Assembly: GCF_023823125.1 (NCBI RefSeq) | Contig: NZ_CP090949.1 | Coordinates: forward strand, 1,760,001-1,824,000 | DNA length: 64,000 nucleotides | Source of the DNA: Erythrobacter aurantius | Lineage (GTDB): Bacteria > Pseudomonadota > Alphaproteobacteria > Sphingomonadales > Sphingomonadaceae | Reading direction: 5' to 3' | Part shown: positions 9,430 through 19,058 of the stretch, piece by piece | Layout: every line of letters begins with the position of its first letter | How positions within the stretch are numbered: position 1 is the stretch's first letter | Position numbers and translations under genes: made by a program | Notes under the pieces: generated by a model | What the model saw: the letters and a program-made list of their open reading frames with translations, nothing else | Database searches by the model: none | Told to the model about the DNA's origin: nothing

Positions 9430-9458
9430 TTTGTTCCCCAGGTGTTCCACTTAGTCAA
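9430..9458 (-). promoter_or_regulatory. candidate promoter of the small membrane protein gene
   Basis: Read on the minus strand, -35 TTGACT (9458-9453) and, after 17 bases, a weak -10 AACAAA (9435-9430), about 45 bases before the start codon. One LexA box covers the spacer and -10, and the other lies just upstream of the -35, the layout expected for repression. Confidence 0.5.
9433..9447. promoter_or_regulatory. LexA box 1 (alphaproteobacterial SOS operator)
   Basis: GTTCCCCAGGTGTTC fits the alphaproteobacterial LexA consensus GTTC-N7-GTTC exactly. It overlaps the spacer and -10 of the minus-strand promoter for the 85-aa membrane protein. Confidence 0.7.
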
Positions 9459-9465
9459 GAAGTTT

Positions 9466-9480
9466 GTTCCACTTGTGTTC
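9466..9480. promoter_or_regulatory. LexA box 2 (alphaproteobacterial SOS operator)
   Basis: GTTCCACTTGTGTTC is a second exact GTTC-N7-GTTC match in the same orientation, 33 bases (about three helical turns) from box 1, upstream of the minus-strand -35. Being on the same helix face favours cooperative binding. It is about 190 bases upstream of rpsB on the other side, where a regulatory role is less likely. Confidence 0.65.
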
Positions 9481-9673
9481 CAAAGCGGCGTTTGGCACTA
9501 GATTTTGTGGAGGAAGGCGGCTAATGGCGCGACCTCGTTGATGGCCCGTTCCGAATCATTCGGCGGCGAATCAGCGAAATTCACATGGAAGGCGCAACAT
9601 ACCGGTGCTGCCCGCGGGATCTCCGCAGGTCGGTTCCATGCTTTCCAGAGGAACAACCGGAAAGGAAATACCT

Positions 9674-10459
9674 ATGGCGGCCACTACCGTCACCATGCAG
9701 CAATTGATCGAGGCCGGCGCACACTTCGGCCACCAGACCCACCGCTGGAACCCGCGGATGAAGCCGTACATCTTCGGCGCCCGCAACGGTGTTCACATCA
9801 TCGACCTGTCGCAGACCGTGCCGCTGTTCGCGCGCGCGCTCGATTTCGTCGAGCAGACTGTCCGCGCAGGCGGCAAGGTGCTGTTCGTCGGCACCAAGCG
9901 TCAGGCGCAGGAGCCGATCGCCGAAGCAGCCCGCATGTCGGGCCAGCACTTCGTCAACCACCGCTGGCTGGGCGGCATGCTCACCAACTGGAAGACGATC
10001 AGCGGTTCGATCAAGCGTCTCAAGACCCTTGAAGAGCAGCTTTCGGGCGACACCAGCGGCTTCACCAAGAAGGAAGTCCTCCAGCTCACCCGTGAGCGTG
10101 ACAAGCTCGAACTCTCGCTCGGCGGTATCCGTGACATGGGCGGCATTCCGGACGTGATGTTCGTGATCGACGCCAACAAGGAAGACCTCGCCATCAAGGA
10201 AGCAGCCGTGCTCGGCATTCCGGTGATCGCGGTGCTCGACACCAACACCGATCCGACCGGCATCGCATTCCCGGTTCCGGGTAATGACGATGCGGCGCGT
10301 GCGGTGCGTCTGTACTGCCAGGCGATCGGCGATGCCGCCATCGCGGGCAAGGGCGGCGCGGTGCAGGCCTCGGGCGAAGATTTCGGCGCGATGGAAACTC
10401 CGCCGGCTGAACCGACCGCTGAAGCTCCGGCTGAAGAAGCGACTGCTGAAGAAGCCTGA
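9674..10459 (+). CDS. rpsB: 30S ribosomal protein S2
   Basis: Small-subunit ribosomal protein S2, 261 residues. Typical opening [21 protein letters not shown] and the conserved segments [21 protein letters not shown] and [17 protein letters not shown]. The C-terminal 30 residues are Glu/Ala-rich, common in this class. The ATG after AAAGGAAATACCT is used; an in-frame extension upstream is leader sequence. Followed by tsf at 120 bases, the classic rpsB-tsf operon. The roughly 190-base leader may contain the autoregulatory S2 site, but I could not define a structure. Confidence 0.98.
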   Translation: MAATTVTMQQLIEAGAHFGHQTHRWNPRMKPYIFGARNGVHIIDLSQTVPLFARALDFVEQTVRAGGKVLFVGTKRQAQEPIAEAARMSGQHFVNHRWLGGMLTNWKTISGSIKRLKTLEEQLSGDTSGFTKKEVLQLTRERDKLELSLGGIRDMGGIPDVMFVIDANKEDLAIKEAAVLGIPVIAVLDTNTDPTGIAFPVPGNDDAARAVRLYCQAIGDAAIAGKGGAVQASGEDFGAMETPPAEPTAEAPAEEATAEEA

Positions 10460-10579
10460 TCCGTTTCGTAATGCGGCGCGCGCAACCCGCGCGTCACAAT
10501 TGAAGACTAGCGCGCCGGGCATCCGCAACCCATTCTTGGGCGGTCCCGGCGCCCAAAACCCTATTAGAAGGAATTTCCC

Positions 10580-11506
10580 ATGGCCGATTTCACCGTCGCC
10601 GATGTGAAGAAGCTGCGCGAAAAGACCGGCGCAGGTATGATGGACGCCAAGAAGGCGCTCGCCGAAGCAGGGGGCGATATCGAAGCCGCCGTTGACGCTC
10701 TGCGCGCCAAGGGCCTCGCCACCGCTCAGAAGAAGTCGAGCCGCACCGCGGCTGAAGGCCTCGTCGGCGTCGCCGTCGAAGGCACCGCTGGCGTGGCTGT
10801 CGAAGTCAACTCGGAAACCGACTTCGTCGCCAAGAACGACAAGTTCCAGGATTTCGTCCGCAAGACCACCGCTGCGGCGCTGACGATCGACAGCGACGAC
10901 GTCGAAGCGCTCAAGGGCGCTGCCTATCCCGACGGCGGCACCGTTGGCGACAAGCTGACCGACAACGTCGCCACCATCGGCGAAAACCAGCAGATCCGTC
11001 GCATCAAGACCGTTTCGGTCGGCTCGGGCGCGGTCGTTTCCTACGTCCACAACGCCGCTGCCGAAGGCCTCGGCAAGATCGGCGTTCTCGTCGCGCTTGA
11101 GAGCGATCTGGCTGCCGACGTGCTCGAACCGTTCGGCAAGCAGCTGGCCATGCACATCGCTTCGATGTTCCCGATGGCTCTGAACGCCGAAGGGCTGGAC
11201 CCCGAAGTGATCGCGCGTGAACGTGCAATCGCTGCGGAAAAGGCTGCCGAAAGCGGCAAGCCGGCCGAAGTGCAGGCCAAGATGGTCGATGGCGCAATTG
11301 CCAAGTTCGCCAAGGAAAACGCGCTGCTCAGCCAGATGTTCGTGATGGACAACAAGAGCACCGTCGAAGCCGTGGTTGCCAAGTTCGGCAAGGACAACGG
11401 CGGCAGCGTGCAGCTGACCGACTACGTCCGCTTCCAGCTGGGCGAAGGCATCGAGAAGGAAGAAAGTGACTTTGCCGCAGAAGTGGCAGCCGCTGTCGCT
11501 GGCTAA
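10580..11506 (+). CDS. tsf: translation elongation factor Ts
   Basis: Guanine-nucleotide exchange factor for EF-Tu, 308 residues. The N-terminal UBA-like part has [19 protein letters not shown], then [12 protein letters not shown], the conserved loop that inserts into EF-Tu (about 75-86). It ends with a normal coiled and C-terminal module. A ribosome site GAAGGAATTTCCC precedes the ATG. Forms an operon with rpsB; a strong bidirectional terminator follows. Confidence 0.98.
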   Translation: MADFTVADVKKLREKTGAGMMDAKKALAEAGGDIEAAVDALRAKGLATAQKKSSRTAAEGLVGVAVEGTAGVAVEVNSETDFVAKNDKFQDFVRKTTAAALTIDSDDVEALKGAAYPDGGTVGDKLTDNVATIGENQQIRRIKTVSVGSGAVVSYVHNAAAEGLGKIGVLVALESDLAADVLEPFGKQLAMHIASMFPMALNAEGLDPEVIARERAIAAEKAAESGKPAEVQAKMVDGAIAKFAKENALLSQMFVMDNKSTVEAVVAKFGKDNGGSVQLTDYVRFQLGEGIEKEESDFAAEVAAAVAG

Positions 11507-11531
11507 GTCCTAACCGACTTCAAACAAAATA

Positions 11532-11568
11532 AAAGGCCGGCGCAGGAAGACCTGCGGCGGCCTTTTTC
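11532..11568. terminator. bidirectional rho-independent terminator after tsf
   Basis: Hairpin AAAGGCCGGCGCAGG, loop AAGA, CCTGCGGCGGCCTTT, with TTTTTC on the plus side and TTTTATTTTG on the minus side. It overlaps the last bases of the convergent protease gene. Confidence 0.9.
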
Positions 11569-12793
11569 ATTGCGCGGCCAAGGACAGCGCAACGACCTCG
11601 CCATCGCGCAGCACCGATAGCACGCGGGCGGTGTCTGCGGGACGATCCTCGATCAGCCACCGCATCGCCTCACATTGCTGCGCGGGATCGGTCAGCGCGC
11701 GTCCGTCAATCGCCGCCACCTCGTCGCCCAGCCTCAATCCAGCCTGCTCGGCAGGGGAGCCTGCGTAGAGTTGCACCACCCTGGCCGTGCCATCGATCAT
11801 GCTGATCGCATAGCCGGGATGCGCCTTGGGCGTCGCCGGGTGCGAGCGCTCACGCAGCAGCATCCGCTTGCCGGGATAATCGAGCGTCACGTCGTAGCGG
11901 TCGAGCATCCCCAGACCGATCAACGTGGGCGGCGCATTGCGGGTGGTCGCAGGAAGGGTGGGGAAAGGCGCGCCGATTGTGAAGCCTGACAGGTTAAATC
12001 GCCGCAGGTCGGTCACGGCCCCCGCGCCGCCTGCCGAAACACCTTGCGAGCCGCGCCCCTTTGCCATGCTGCCGGAAACAAGCGCCTTCTGCACCTGCTC
12101 GTCGCCGAGCACCCGCTCGAACAGCGTCACCGTGTCCGAACTCCCGGTATCGAAAAGCGCGCGGTCGCGGAAGCTGCCGAAGCTGTAGGCGAACACCGGC
12201 GCGTAGGGGTAGCCGCCGATGAAAAGCTCGGATTCGAACGGGGCGGGTCCGGTGTCCTCTAGATCGATGTCCCCGAGCGAGGCTGCGATCCTCAATTCCT
12301 GCGCCTCGGCGTCAAAGTGCCATACGCTTCCGGGGAATATCTCCGACCCGATAACCCCGCCATCGAAGAAGCAGCGCCCCGGATCGGCGGCGCTGAAGTC
12401 GGCGATCAGGACCGGGACATCGGTGAAAGTCAGCCCGCCGATGGTCAACCGCTCGACCAACGCGATATCGGTCGTCACCGCGCGCCCATTGGCGTCGCGC
12501 CCGGTGTTGGTTCCGATCACCTTGAGGTTGAGCGTCTCGGCAAATGCGCGCGAGATCAGAGTCGGTGAGCCGGTATCGAAAACGAAGCTGCGCTCCTCGC
12601 CGTTGACGCCCGCGCGGATGGCGTATTTGCCCATATGTGGGACCAGCGCGATAGTCTCGACCGTGTTGGCGCGCTCGACGGTAACCGGGCGCTGTATGGC
12701 GGCAGCGGCCTCGGGCGCCATCTGCGCCTGCGCGGTAGGCGGAATGATCAGAACCGCCAATAGTGCCAAACCAGACCAAACGCGATGCATCAT
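11567..12793 (-). CDS. periplasmic double retropepsin-like aspartic protease with C-terminal PDZ domain
   Basis: 408-residue secreted protein. A Sec signal peptide ends near PTAQAQ (about residue 24). Two retropepsin-like half-domains follow, each with an aspartic-protease triad: FDTGSPT near 74 and FDTGSSD near 210. A PDZ domain at about 325-395 contains AGSPAEQAGLRLGDEVAAIDG. Two DTG sites in one chain can form an intramolecular pepsin-like active site. The ATG is chosen because GGAGAG precedes it; a TTG six codons upstream is an alternative start. Substrates are unknown; the PDZ suggests recognition of C-terminal or hydrophobic tails in the periplasm. Confidence 0.87.
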   Translation of the reverse strand: MMHRVWSGLALLAVLIIPPTAQAQMAPEAAAAIQRPVTVERANTVETIALVPHMGKYAIRAGVNGEERSFVFDTGSPTLISRAFAETLNLKVIGTNTGRDANGRAVTTDIALVERLTIGGLTFTDVPVLIADFSAADPGRCFFDGGVIGSEIFPGSVWHFDAEAQELRIAASLGDIDLEDTGPAPFESELFIGGYPYAPVFAYSFGSFRDRALFDTGSSDTVTLFERVLGDEQVQKALVSGSMAKGRGSQGVSAGGAGAVTDLRRFNLSGFTIGAPFPTLPATTRNAPPTLIGLGMLDRYDVTLDYPGKRMLLRERSHPATPKAHPGYAISMIDGTARVVQLYAGSPAEQAGLRLGDEVAAIDGRALTDPAQQCEAMRWLIEDRPADTARVLSVLRDGEVVALSLAAQ

Positions 12794-12873
12794 CCCAATC
12801 TCTCCACCCAAGATGCGCAGGCGTAAATAGGGCCGAGGGCTGAACCGGAGCTGACCTTGAGCGATCTATGATC

Positions 12874-13737
12874 TCAGGTGGCGGGCCGCAGCTCCACTAC
12901 CCAGATTTCCGGCTGGGTGAACAGGCGGATCGGCAGCAGGCTGGTGCCAAGCCCGGCTGTCGTTACCAGCGTCTTGCCATGCAATTGCTTCACTCCGCAG
13001 GCGTAAGTCTCGCCATAGTCGGACATGGTCGCGGGCGATCCGCCCCAGGGGTAGGCGATCTGCCCGCAATGGGTGTGCCCGGCCAGCACCAGATCGGCAC
13101 CGACCGGGACCGACGGGAAGATGTCCGGGCTGTGCGACAGCCAGATGCGCGGGCCGTTCAGGGGCAGAAGTGCCGCCTGTGTCCTTGCGACATCGGCCTG
13201 CCCGGTGAAATCATCATCCACCCCGCCGATGGCGACCGGGCCGAGCTGCGCGGCCTCGTTCTCCAGCAAGGTGACGTTGCGCAGGCGTTGGAGCTGCGTC
13301 TTCAACGCAGGCCAGTCGAACCAGTGATCGTGATTGCCCGGCACCACGACGATACCGTGCCTTGCCTGCAATGCCGCGAGCGGAGCGATGGTTTCGGCGG
13401 CGGAATAGTGCCGGGTCGCGCTGCGCTTCTCACTGATGAAATCGCCGGCGATGGCGACCAGATCGGGCCGCGTCGCGTTGATCTGTGCGACGATCCGTTC
13501 CAGCCGTTCTGGCGGCATGTCCGGCCCGGCCACGTGGATGTCGGCAATGAAGGCGATGGCGAAGGGCGGTGATCCGGCGGGGAGGCGCTCGCTTTCGATC
13601 ACCAGTCGCTCGATCACGGGATCGCGCATGGTGTCGTGCCACGCCTTGGCCGCAAGAATGATGGTCAGCAGCACGCCAAGGGCCAGCAGGGTTCTGACCC
13701 AAGGGCTGCGCATCAGGGCCACGATGAATGCGTTCAT
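12874..13737 (-). CDS. membrane-anchored metallophosphoesterase (YkuE-like)
   Basis: Calcineurin-like phosphoesterase of 287 residues. An N-terminal membrane segment (about 11-31) precedes the domain. Metal-site motifs are complete and in order: IADIHVAGPD (about 63), AGDFIS, VPGNHDHW, and LAGHTHCGQIAYPWGG. The GHTHCGQ form with one N-terminal span is typical of YkuE/YaeI-type enzymes, some of which act on phospholipid-like substrates. The internal ATG (MNAFIVALMRS) is preferred because the segment before it lacks a ribosome site. Substrate unknown. Confidence 0.88.
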   Translation of the reverse strand: MNAFIVALMRSPWVRTLLALGVLLTIILAAKAWHDTMRDPVIERLVIESERLPAGSPPFAIAFIADIHVAGPDMPPERLERIVAQINATRPDLVAIAGDFISEKRSATRHYSAAETIAPLAALQARHGIVVVPGNHDHWFDWPALKTQLQRLRNVTLLENEAAQLGPVAIGGVDDDFTGQADVARTQAALLPLNGPRIWLSHSPDIFPSVPVGADLVLAGHTHCGQIAYPWGGSPATMSDYGETYACGVKQLHGKTLVTTAGLGTSLLPIRLFTQPEIWVVELRPAT

Positions 13738-13977
13738 GTCATGCCTTTGCCGGGGAAGCGCCTGCGATAGCAATGCGGGACGCGCGATTTTCCTACTTCG
13801 CCGGGCTGCGGTATTGCACGGGCGGTTCTTTCACATCGTCGGGTTCAAGCCGTGCGGCTGCCGGGGTCGGCTTTTTCGGAAAGTCACACCGCGTTTGCGT
13901 AAGTAGCGGAAAAGAATATGAAATAGGGGAAATCTATTTTTTCAAAGCACCGGCTTCGGTGTTCCACACAAGCCTCC

Positions 13978-15045
13978 TCACATCGCTTCTGACCGGCTGA
14001 TCGCATCGCCTTCCGGAGGCAGGGAGAACACCATTCCGTCTTCGCCGACGACGATCTCCCCGTCGAACATGTCCGGCGCATCGCCGAGGAAAGCGGGATA
14101 GATGAAAGCGTTGGGGATTGGTGGGACGAGGTGGGAAAGCACCAGCATTTTCGCCCCGGCGGTCTGCGCGCTGGTCGCGGCATCCTCGGGCGATGCGTGA
14201 TAGTCGAGGATGTCGCGGGTGATGGTTGCGACATTGGTGTTCCCCGCAGAATCGAGCGCGGTGGTCATGTGACCGACCAGCTTGGGTTGCAGGGCATCGT
14301 GGACGATTATGTCGGCGCCCTTGGCCACTTGTTCGAGCAGGGGGCTGCGCGCCGCATCGCCGCTGATGACGACGGATCGGCCCTTGTAGTCGAAGCGATA
14401 GCCGACAGCAGGGGCGACCGGATCATGATCGACAAGGAACGCGGTGATCGTCAGGCCGCCGCGATCCAGAACGGTGACGGGACCGTCCGCGATCTCGAAC
14501 GGGTTGGCGACAAGGCCGCCGCCGGTTTCGGGCACAATCTCCACCCCGTGATGGGCGATGCGATAGCTGTGGTCGAGCGCGTAGGCTTCGTTGAAGCCGT
14601 TGACGAGCCGTTCCAGACCCTGCGGCCCGATCACCGGAAGCGGCACGGTGCTGGCTCTTTGCGTCCAGTACATCAGCGCAAGCGGGCCGATGCCATCGAC
14701 ATGGTCGGAATGGTAATGGGTCAGCAGCAGCGCATCGAGCGTCGTGATGTCGAAGCCGATGAGGTTGATGTTGCGTGAGCCGCCTTCGCCGATGTCGACG
14801 ACAAACGCCTGATCGCCGGCAATCACAAGATTGCACGGCCCCGCGCGGTCGGGATTGGGCAGGGGAGACCCCGTGCCGCACAGGATCAGGTGCAGGCCAT
14901 CGTCAAGCTCAAGTCCCGGCGCAGCGATGCGATCTGCAGCGACGCTGGCGAACAGCCGCTCGCCCAGCTGGCGCTGAAACACTGTCGCTGCAACACCTGC
15001 GAGCACCACTACAGCCAGCAGCGCCAGTATGATCCGTTTTGCCAT
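13978..15045 (-). CDS. membrane-anchored or secreted MBL-fold metallohydrolase (RNase Z/arylsulfatase-like)
   Basis: 355 residues with an N-terminal hydrophobic segment (about 4-22) that is either an anchor or a signal peptide. The beta-lactamase fold motifs are present: GTGSPLPNPDRAGP, the Zn motif THYHSDHVDG, DHDPVAPAVGYRF, and ISGDA with later HD/SHLVPP residues. This pattern resembles tRNase Z-like and arylsulfatase-like enzymes, but export rules out tRNA processing. Substrate not identifiable. The 240 bases between this gene and the metallophosphoesterase hold no gene I can support. Confidence 0.85.
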   Translation of the reverse strand: MAKRIILALLAVVVLAGVAATVFQRQLGERLFASVAADRIAAPGLELDDGLHLILCGTGSPLPNPDRAGPCNLVIAGDQAFVVDIGEGGSRNINLIGFDITTLDALLLTHYHSDHVDGIGPLALMYWTQRASTVPLPVIGPQGLERLVNGFNEAYALDHSYRIAHHGVEIVPETGGGLVANPFEIADGPVTVLDRGGLTITAFLVDHDPVAPAVGYRFDYKGRSVVISGDAARSPLLEQVAKGADIIVHDALQPKLVGHMTTALDSAGNTNVATITRDILDYHASPEDAATSAQTAGAKMLVLSHLVPPIPNAFIYPAFLGDAPDMFDGEIVVGEDGMVFSLPPEGDAISRSEAM

Positions 15046-15139
15046 TTGCCCGTCTCCCCCTTGATCTTTCCCCTTTGCGCGCCAATCACAGCTTGTCTAA
15101 GGGGACCTCACCTCACAACCAATCGGACGTATCTCACCC

Positions 15140-15859
15140 ATGCCTATGCCCCAGATCAAGCGCGTTCTTCTCAAACTCTCGGGCGAGGTGCTGATGGGGG
15201 AACAGGAATACGGGATCGACCCGGCCTATGTCGCGCGGCTGGCCGAAGAGGTGAAGGCGGCCAAGGACAGCGGGATCGAGGTCTGCCTGGTGATCGGCGG
15301 GGGCAACATCTTCCGCGGGATCAGCGCCGCTGCCAAGGGGCTGGACCGCACCACCGGCGATTACATGGGGATGCTGGCAACGGTGATGAACGCGCTGGCA
15401 ATGCAGAACGCTCTGGAACAGCTGGGCGTCCAGACGCGGGTGCAGAGCGCGATCCCGATGTCGTCCGTGTGCGAGCCTTACATCCGCAGGCGCGCTGAAC
15501 GGCACCTTGAAAAAGGACGGATCGTGATCTTCGCCGCGGGAACGGGCAACCCGTTTTTCACCACCGATACCGGCGCTGCGTTGCGGGCAGCCGAAATGAA
15601 CTGCGATGCGCTGCTAAAGGGCACCAGCGTTGACGGGGTCTATGACAGCGATCCCAAGCACAACCCCGACGCCACCCGGTTTGAAACCATCACATACGAC
15701 CACGTGCTGTCGCAAAACCTCAAGGTGATGGATGCCACCGCAGTCGCGCTTTGCCGAGAGAACGACATTCCGATAGTGGTCTTTTCCATCCGTGAAAAAG
15801 GCAACGTGGCCCGCGTCCTTTCCGGCGAGGGCACACAGACGATTGTACAGAAGGACTGA
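15140..15859 (+). CDS. pyrH: UMP kinase
   Basis: Phosphorylates UMP to UDP with ATP; amino-acid-kinase fold, 239 residues. Conserved segments: [62 protein letters not shown] and [13 protein letters not shown]. First gene of the pyrH-frr-uppS-cdsA-dxr-rseP-bamA-ompH-fabZ run, whose genes are separated by few bases or overlap. Confidence 0.98.
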   Translation: MPMPQIKRVLLKLSGEVLMGEQEYGIDPAYVARLAEEVKAAKDSGIEVCLVIGGGNIFRGISAAAKGLDRTTGDYMGMLATVMNALAMQNALEQLGVQTRVQSAIPMSSVCEPYIRRRAERHLEKGRIVIFAAGTGNPFFTTDTGAALRAAEMNCDALLKGTSVDGVYDSDPKHNPDATRFETITYDHVLSQNLKVMDATAVALCRENDIPIVVFSIREKGNVARVLSGEGTQTIVQKD

Positions 15860-15865
15860 ATACCG

Positions 15866-16423
15866 ATGCCGCAATATGACAAGGCCGATATCGAACGCCG
15901 CATGAAAGGCGCTGTCGAATCCCTCAAGGGCGACCTTTCGGGCCTGCGCACCGGCCGCGCGAACACCAGCCTGCTCGATCCGGTTATGGTCGAAGTCTAT
16001 GGCGCGATGATGCCGCTCAATCAGGTCGCGACCGTTTCCGCGCCGGAGCCGCGCATGCTGAGCGTGCAGGTGTGGGACAAATCGAACCTGATCGCCGTCG
16101 AAAAGGGCATTGCCAAGGCCAACCTCGGCCTCAATCCGATGATCGACGGCCAGACGCTTCGCCTGCCGATGCCCGACCTGACCGAGGAACGCCGCAAGGA
16201 TTTGGCAAAGCTTGCAGGGCAATATGCCGAACAGGCAAAGATCGCGATCCGCAACGTGCGTCGCGATGGGATGGAAGCGTTGAAGAACGACGAGAAGAAG
16301 AAGGAAATCTCCGAGGACGAACGCAAGCGGATGGAAGACGAAGTCCAGAAGCTGACTGACAAATATGTCGCGGAAACCGACGAGGCAGCCGCCAAGAAAG
16401 AACAGGAAATCCTGACCCAGTAA
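15866..16423 (+). CDS. frr: ribosome recycling factor
   Basis: Splits post-termination ribosomes together with EF-G. 185 residues, the normal length. Conserved [28 protein letters not shown], then [23 protein letters not shown] core (here [15 protein letters not shown]) and the [10 protein letters not shown] segment. Starts six bases after pyrH. Confidence 0.98.
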   Translation: MPQYDKADIERRMKGAVESLKGDLSGLRTGRANTSLLDPVMVEVYGAMMPLNQVATVSAPEPRMLSVQVWDKSNLIAVEKGIAKANLGLNPMIDGQTLRLPMPDLTEERRKDLAKLAGQYAEQAKIAIRNVRRDGMEALKNDEKKKEISEDERKRMEDEVQKLTDKYVAETDEAAAKKEQEILTQ

Positions 16424-16451
16424 GGGCGGGTTTTCGGGCAGGGGAGACCGA

Positions 16452-17159
16452 ATGGGCGCTGGCCCCGTGAAATCAGACGCGCGCTCCGAAGGCGGTGCGC
16501 GGCATGTTGCCATCATCATGGATGGCAACGGTCGCTGGGCCAAGAAGCGCGCTTTGCCGCGTGCCGTCGGTCATCAACGCGGGGTCGAAGCCGTGCGCCG
16601 TCTGGTGCGCGGGCTCGAGCCAATGGGGCTGGACTGCCTGACGCTCTATGCGTTCAGTTCGGAAAACTGGAAACGTTCCGAGGACGAAGTCGACGATCTG
16701 ATGAACCTGATGCGCAAGTTCATCAAATCGGACCTCGCCGAATTCGTCGCCAATAATGTGAAGCTCAAGATAATCGGCGACTGGCAATCGCTCGCCCCTG
16801 ATATTGTCGCCATGCTCGAAGACGCATTGGCACAGACCGCGAATGGCAGTCAGACGCTGGCAGTGGCTCTGAATTACGGGGCGCAGAACGAAATCGCGCG
16901 TGCAGCGGCAAAGGCTGCTCAGGCGGGAGAGGTTACCCCGCAAACGATCGAGCAGCATCTCGACACGCATGATCTGCCGCCGCTCGATCTGCTGATCCGC
17001 ACCAGTGGAGAAATCCGCTTGTCGAACTTCCTGCTGTGGCAGGCGGCCTATGCCGAAATGCTTTTCGTCGATACGCTGTGGCCGGATTTCAAGCCCGAGC
17101 ATCTGGCTCAGGCGCTTGATGATTTTGCGCGAAGGGAGCGCCGCTATGGTGGACGTTGA
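16452..17159 (+). CDS. uppS: undecaprenyl diphosphate synthase (isoprenyl transferase)
   Basis: Cis-prenyltransferase that makes the lipid carrier for peptidoglycan. 235 residues. The catalytic Asp is in HVAIIMDGNGRWAKKR (about 18-33), with GHQRGVEAVR, YAFSSENWKR, and LLIRTSGEIRLSNFLLWQ downstream; all are hallmark regions. The start after GGGGAGACCG fits. Overlaps cdsA by 14 bases. Confidence 0.97.
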   Translation: MGAGPVKSDARSEGGARHVAIIMDGNGRWAKKRALPRAVGHQRGVEAVRRLVRGLEPMGLDCLTLYAFSSENWKRSEDEVDDLMNLMRKFIKSDLAEFVANNVKLKIIGDWQSLAPDIVAMLEDALAQTANGSQTLAVALNYGAQNEIARAAAKAAQAGEVTPQTIEQHLDTHDLPPLDLLIRTSGEIRLSNFLLWQAAYAEMLFVDTLWPDFKPEHLAQALDDFARRERRYGGR

Positions 17160-17892
17160 CAGCCAGATTGACGCAACGCCGCCTTCATCGGGTGGCATGG
17201 GCGATCTGCTGGTGCGCTTTGTTTCGGCCGTAGCATTCGCCGGTGCGGCGATGATCGCGCTGTGGCTGGGTGGTTGGTTCTGGGTCGGCTTTGTGGTGTT
17301 GCTCGCTGGGTTGGTGCTGTGGGAATGGAACGCCATTGTCAGCAAGTTCGGCATTTCCGCAGCTGGCGAAATCGCGTGGCAGTTTATCGGGGCGCTCTAT
17401 GTCGGGGCGGCGGCGCTTGCCATGGTGCAGGTGCGTTTCAATTACGACATGATCACGGTGATGGTCGTGTTCATCGCCCCGATCGTCGCAGTCGACGTTG
17501 GCGCCTATTTCTCTGGCAGGCTGATCGGAGGGCCGCGCATTCTTCCCTCCGTCAGCCCGTCAAAGACATGGGCGGGATTGTTGGGCGGCGCATTGGCTGC
17601 ATCGCTCGTCTGCATCGGGGCCGAATTCTACGACATCGGGCCGGGGGGCTATATCCCTGGCTTTGATCTCACCGGCCTGGGCAGCGCGATCACCACGGGA
17701 TGCCTGATCGCGGTTATCGCCCAAAGCGGTGATTTCTTCGAAAGCTGGATGAAACGCCGCGCTGGCGTGAAGGATTCGGGCAGCATCATGCCGGGGCATG
17801 GCGGCATCTTTGACCGGCTCGACGGATTTATCGCCGTGTTCTTCATCCTGTTTCTGATGGCGGTGGTTCCCGCCTATCTGCAACAGGTGTGA
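17146..17892 (+). CDS. cdsA: phosphatidate cytidylyltransferase (CDP-diglyceride synthase)
   Basis: Membrane enzyme forming CDP-diacylglycerol, the precursor for PssA and PgsA encoded elsewhere in the window. 248 residues from ATG at MVDVDSQID, with GAAGGGAGC before it. About seven hydrophobic segments. The family signature is complete at about 200-230: SWMKRRAGVKDSGSIM then PGHGGIFDRLD. Overlaps the end of uppS, and its stop overlaps the start region of dxr. Confidence 0.96.
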   Translation: MVDVDSQIDATPPSSGGMGDLLVRFVSAVAFAGAAMIALWLGGWFWVGFVVLLAGLVLWEWNAIVSKFGISAAGEIAWQFIGALYVGAAALAMVQVRFNYDMITVMVVFIAPIVAVDVGAYFSGRLIGGPRILPSVSPSKTWAGLLGGALAASLVCIGAEFYDIGPGGYIPGFDLTGLGSAITTGCLIAVIAQSGDFFESWMKRRAGVKDSGSIMPGHGGIFDRLDGFIAVFFILFLMAVVPAYLQQV

Positions 17893-17894
17893 CA

Positions 17895-19058
17895 ATGGCG
17901 CGGACGCTTTCACTCCTTGGTGCAACCGGATCGATCGGCGCTTCGACGCTGGACCTGATCCGACACAATCGGGGTGATTGGCAGGTGGAGGCTCTCACCG
18001 CCAATTGTAGCGCGAAGGAGCTCGCGGCACTTGCCATCGAGTTCGACGCGAAGATCGCTGTGGTGGGCGAGGAAAGCTGTCTCGACGACCTGCGAAGCGC
18101 GCTTGAGGGTACGGGGATTGAGGCGGCGGGTGGGGCACAGGCGCTTTGCGAAGCCGCGGCCCGGCCTGTCGATATGACGGTTGCCGCGATTGTCGGTTGC
18201 GCGGGGCTGGCGCCGACTATGGCCGCTGTCGAGCGCGGCGGGACGATTGCACTCGCCAACAAGGAAGCGCTGGTTTCGGCAGGCGAAATCCTGAAATCGG
18301 CGGTCGAACGTGCCGGGGCGACGCTGTTGCCGACCGATTCCGAACACAACGCGATTTTCCAGTGCCTCGCCGGAAACGATATCGCGCAGGTCAGGCGGAT
18401 CATCCTCACGGCCAGCGGTGGGCCGTTCCGCACGCTGGATGCGCAAGCGCTCAAATCGGTGACGCGCGAGCAGGCGTTGAAGCATCCCAACTGGGAAATG
18501 GGCGCGAAGATTACCATCGATTCCGCCACGATGATGAACAAGGGACTCGAATTCATCGAAGCTCATCACCTGTTCCCGGTGGGGCTGGAGAACATCGAGA
18601 TTATCGTCCACCCGCAAAGCATCGTGCATTCGATGGTGGAGTATCGCGACCGTTCGGTGCTGGCGCAGCTTGGCCCCTCGGATATGCGCGTGCCGATTGC
18701 GTCATGTCTCGCATGGCCCGAACGGATGGATACGCCGCTTGCGCCGCTGGATCTGGCGGCCATCGGAGAGCTTACGTTTCAGGCCCCGAATGAGGAGCTG
18801 TTCCCGGCAACCCGCATTTGCCGCGAGGCGATCGAGGCGGGCGGGGCAGCACCGGCAATCCTCAACGCCGCGAACGAAATCGCGGTTGAAGCGTTCCTGT
18901 CCGGTCAGATCGCGTTCACACGCATTACGGCAGTGGCGCAGGAGACACTTGCGCGCTATACGGCGCACGCGCCGGGCACGCTGGAAGAAGTGCTCGCAAT
19001 AGATGCAGAAGCGCGTGCCCGCGCGCGCACCGCACTGGAGAGTTCCGCACTTGTTTGA
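17895..19058 (+). CDS. dxr: 1-deoxy-D-xylulose 5-phosphate reductoisomerase
   Basis: Second step of the non-mevalonate isoprenoid pathway; feeds UppS. 387 residues. NADPH site LGATGSIGASTLDLI at the N-terminus, substrate/metal motifs LPTDSEHNAIFQ, SGGPFR, and HPNWEMGAKITIDSATMMNKG, plus the flexible-loop histidines. ATG at 17895 chosen; a GTG two codons earlier, overlapping the cdsA stop, is also possible. Confidence 0.97.
   Translation: MARTLSLLGATGSIGASTLDLIRHNRGDWQVEALTANCSAKELAALAIEFDAKIAVVGEESCLDDLRSALEGTGIEAAGGAQALCEAAARPVDMTVAAIVGCAGLAPTMAAVERGGTIALANKEALVSAGEILKSAVERAGATLLPTDSEHNAIFQCLAGNDIAQVRRIILTASGGPFRTLDAQALKSVTREQALKHPNWEMGAKITIDSATMMNKGLEFIEAHHLFPVGLENIEIIVHPQSIVHSMVEYRDRSVLAQLGPSDMRVPIASCLAWPERMDTPLAPLDLAAIGELTFQAPNEELFPATRICREAIEAGGAAPAILNAANEIAVEAFLSGQIAFTRITAVAQETLARYTAHAPGTLEEVLAIDAEARARARTALESSALV

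Noticed and set aside
9581..11155. 524-codon open frame opposite rpsB and tsf
   Set aside because: Runs through two certain ribosomal-factor genes; His/Asp-rich composition is typical of reverse-strand reading.
13738..13977. Short frames in the gap between metallophosphoesterase and MBL genes
   Set aside because: No ribosome site, no motif, and frames extend into neighbouring genes in the wrong strand.
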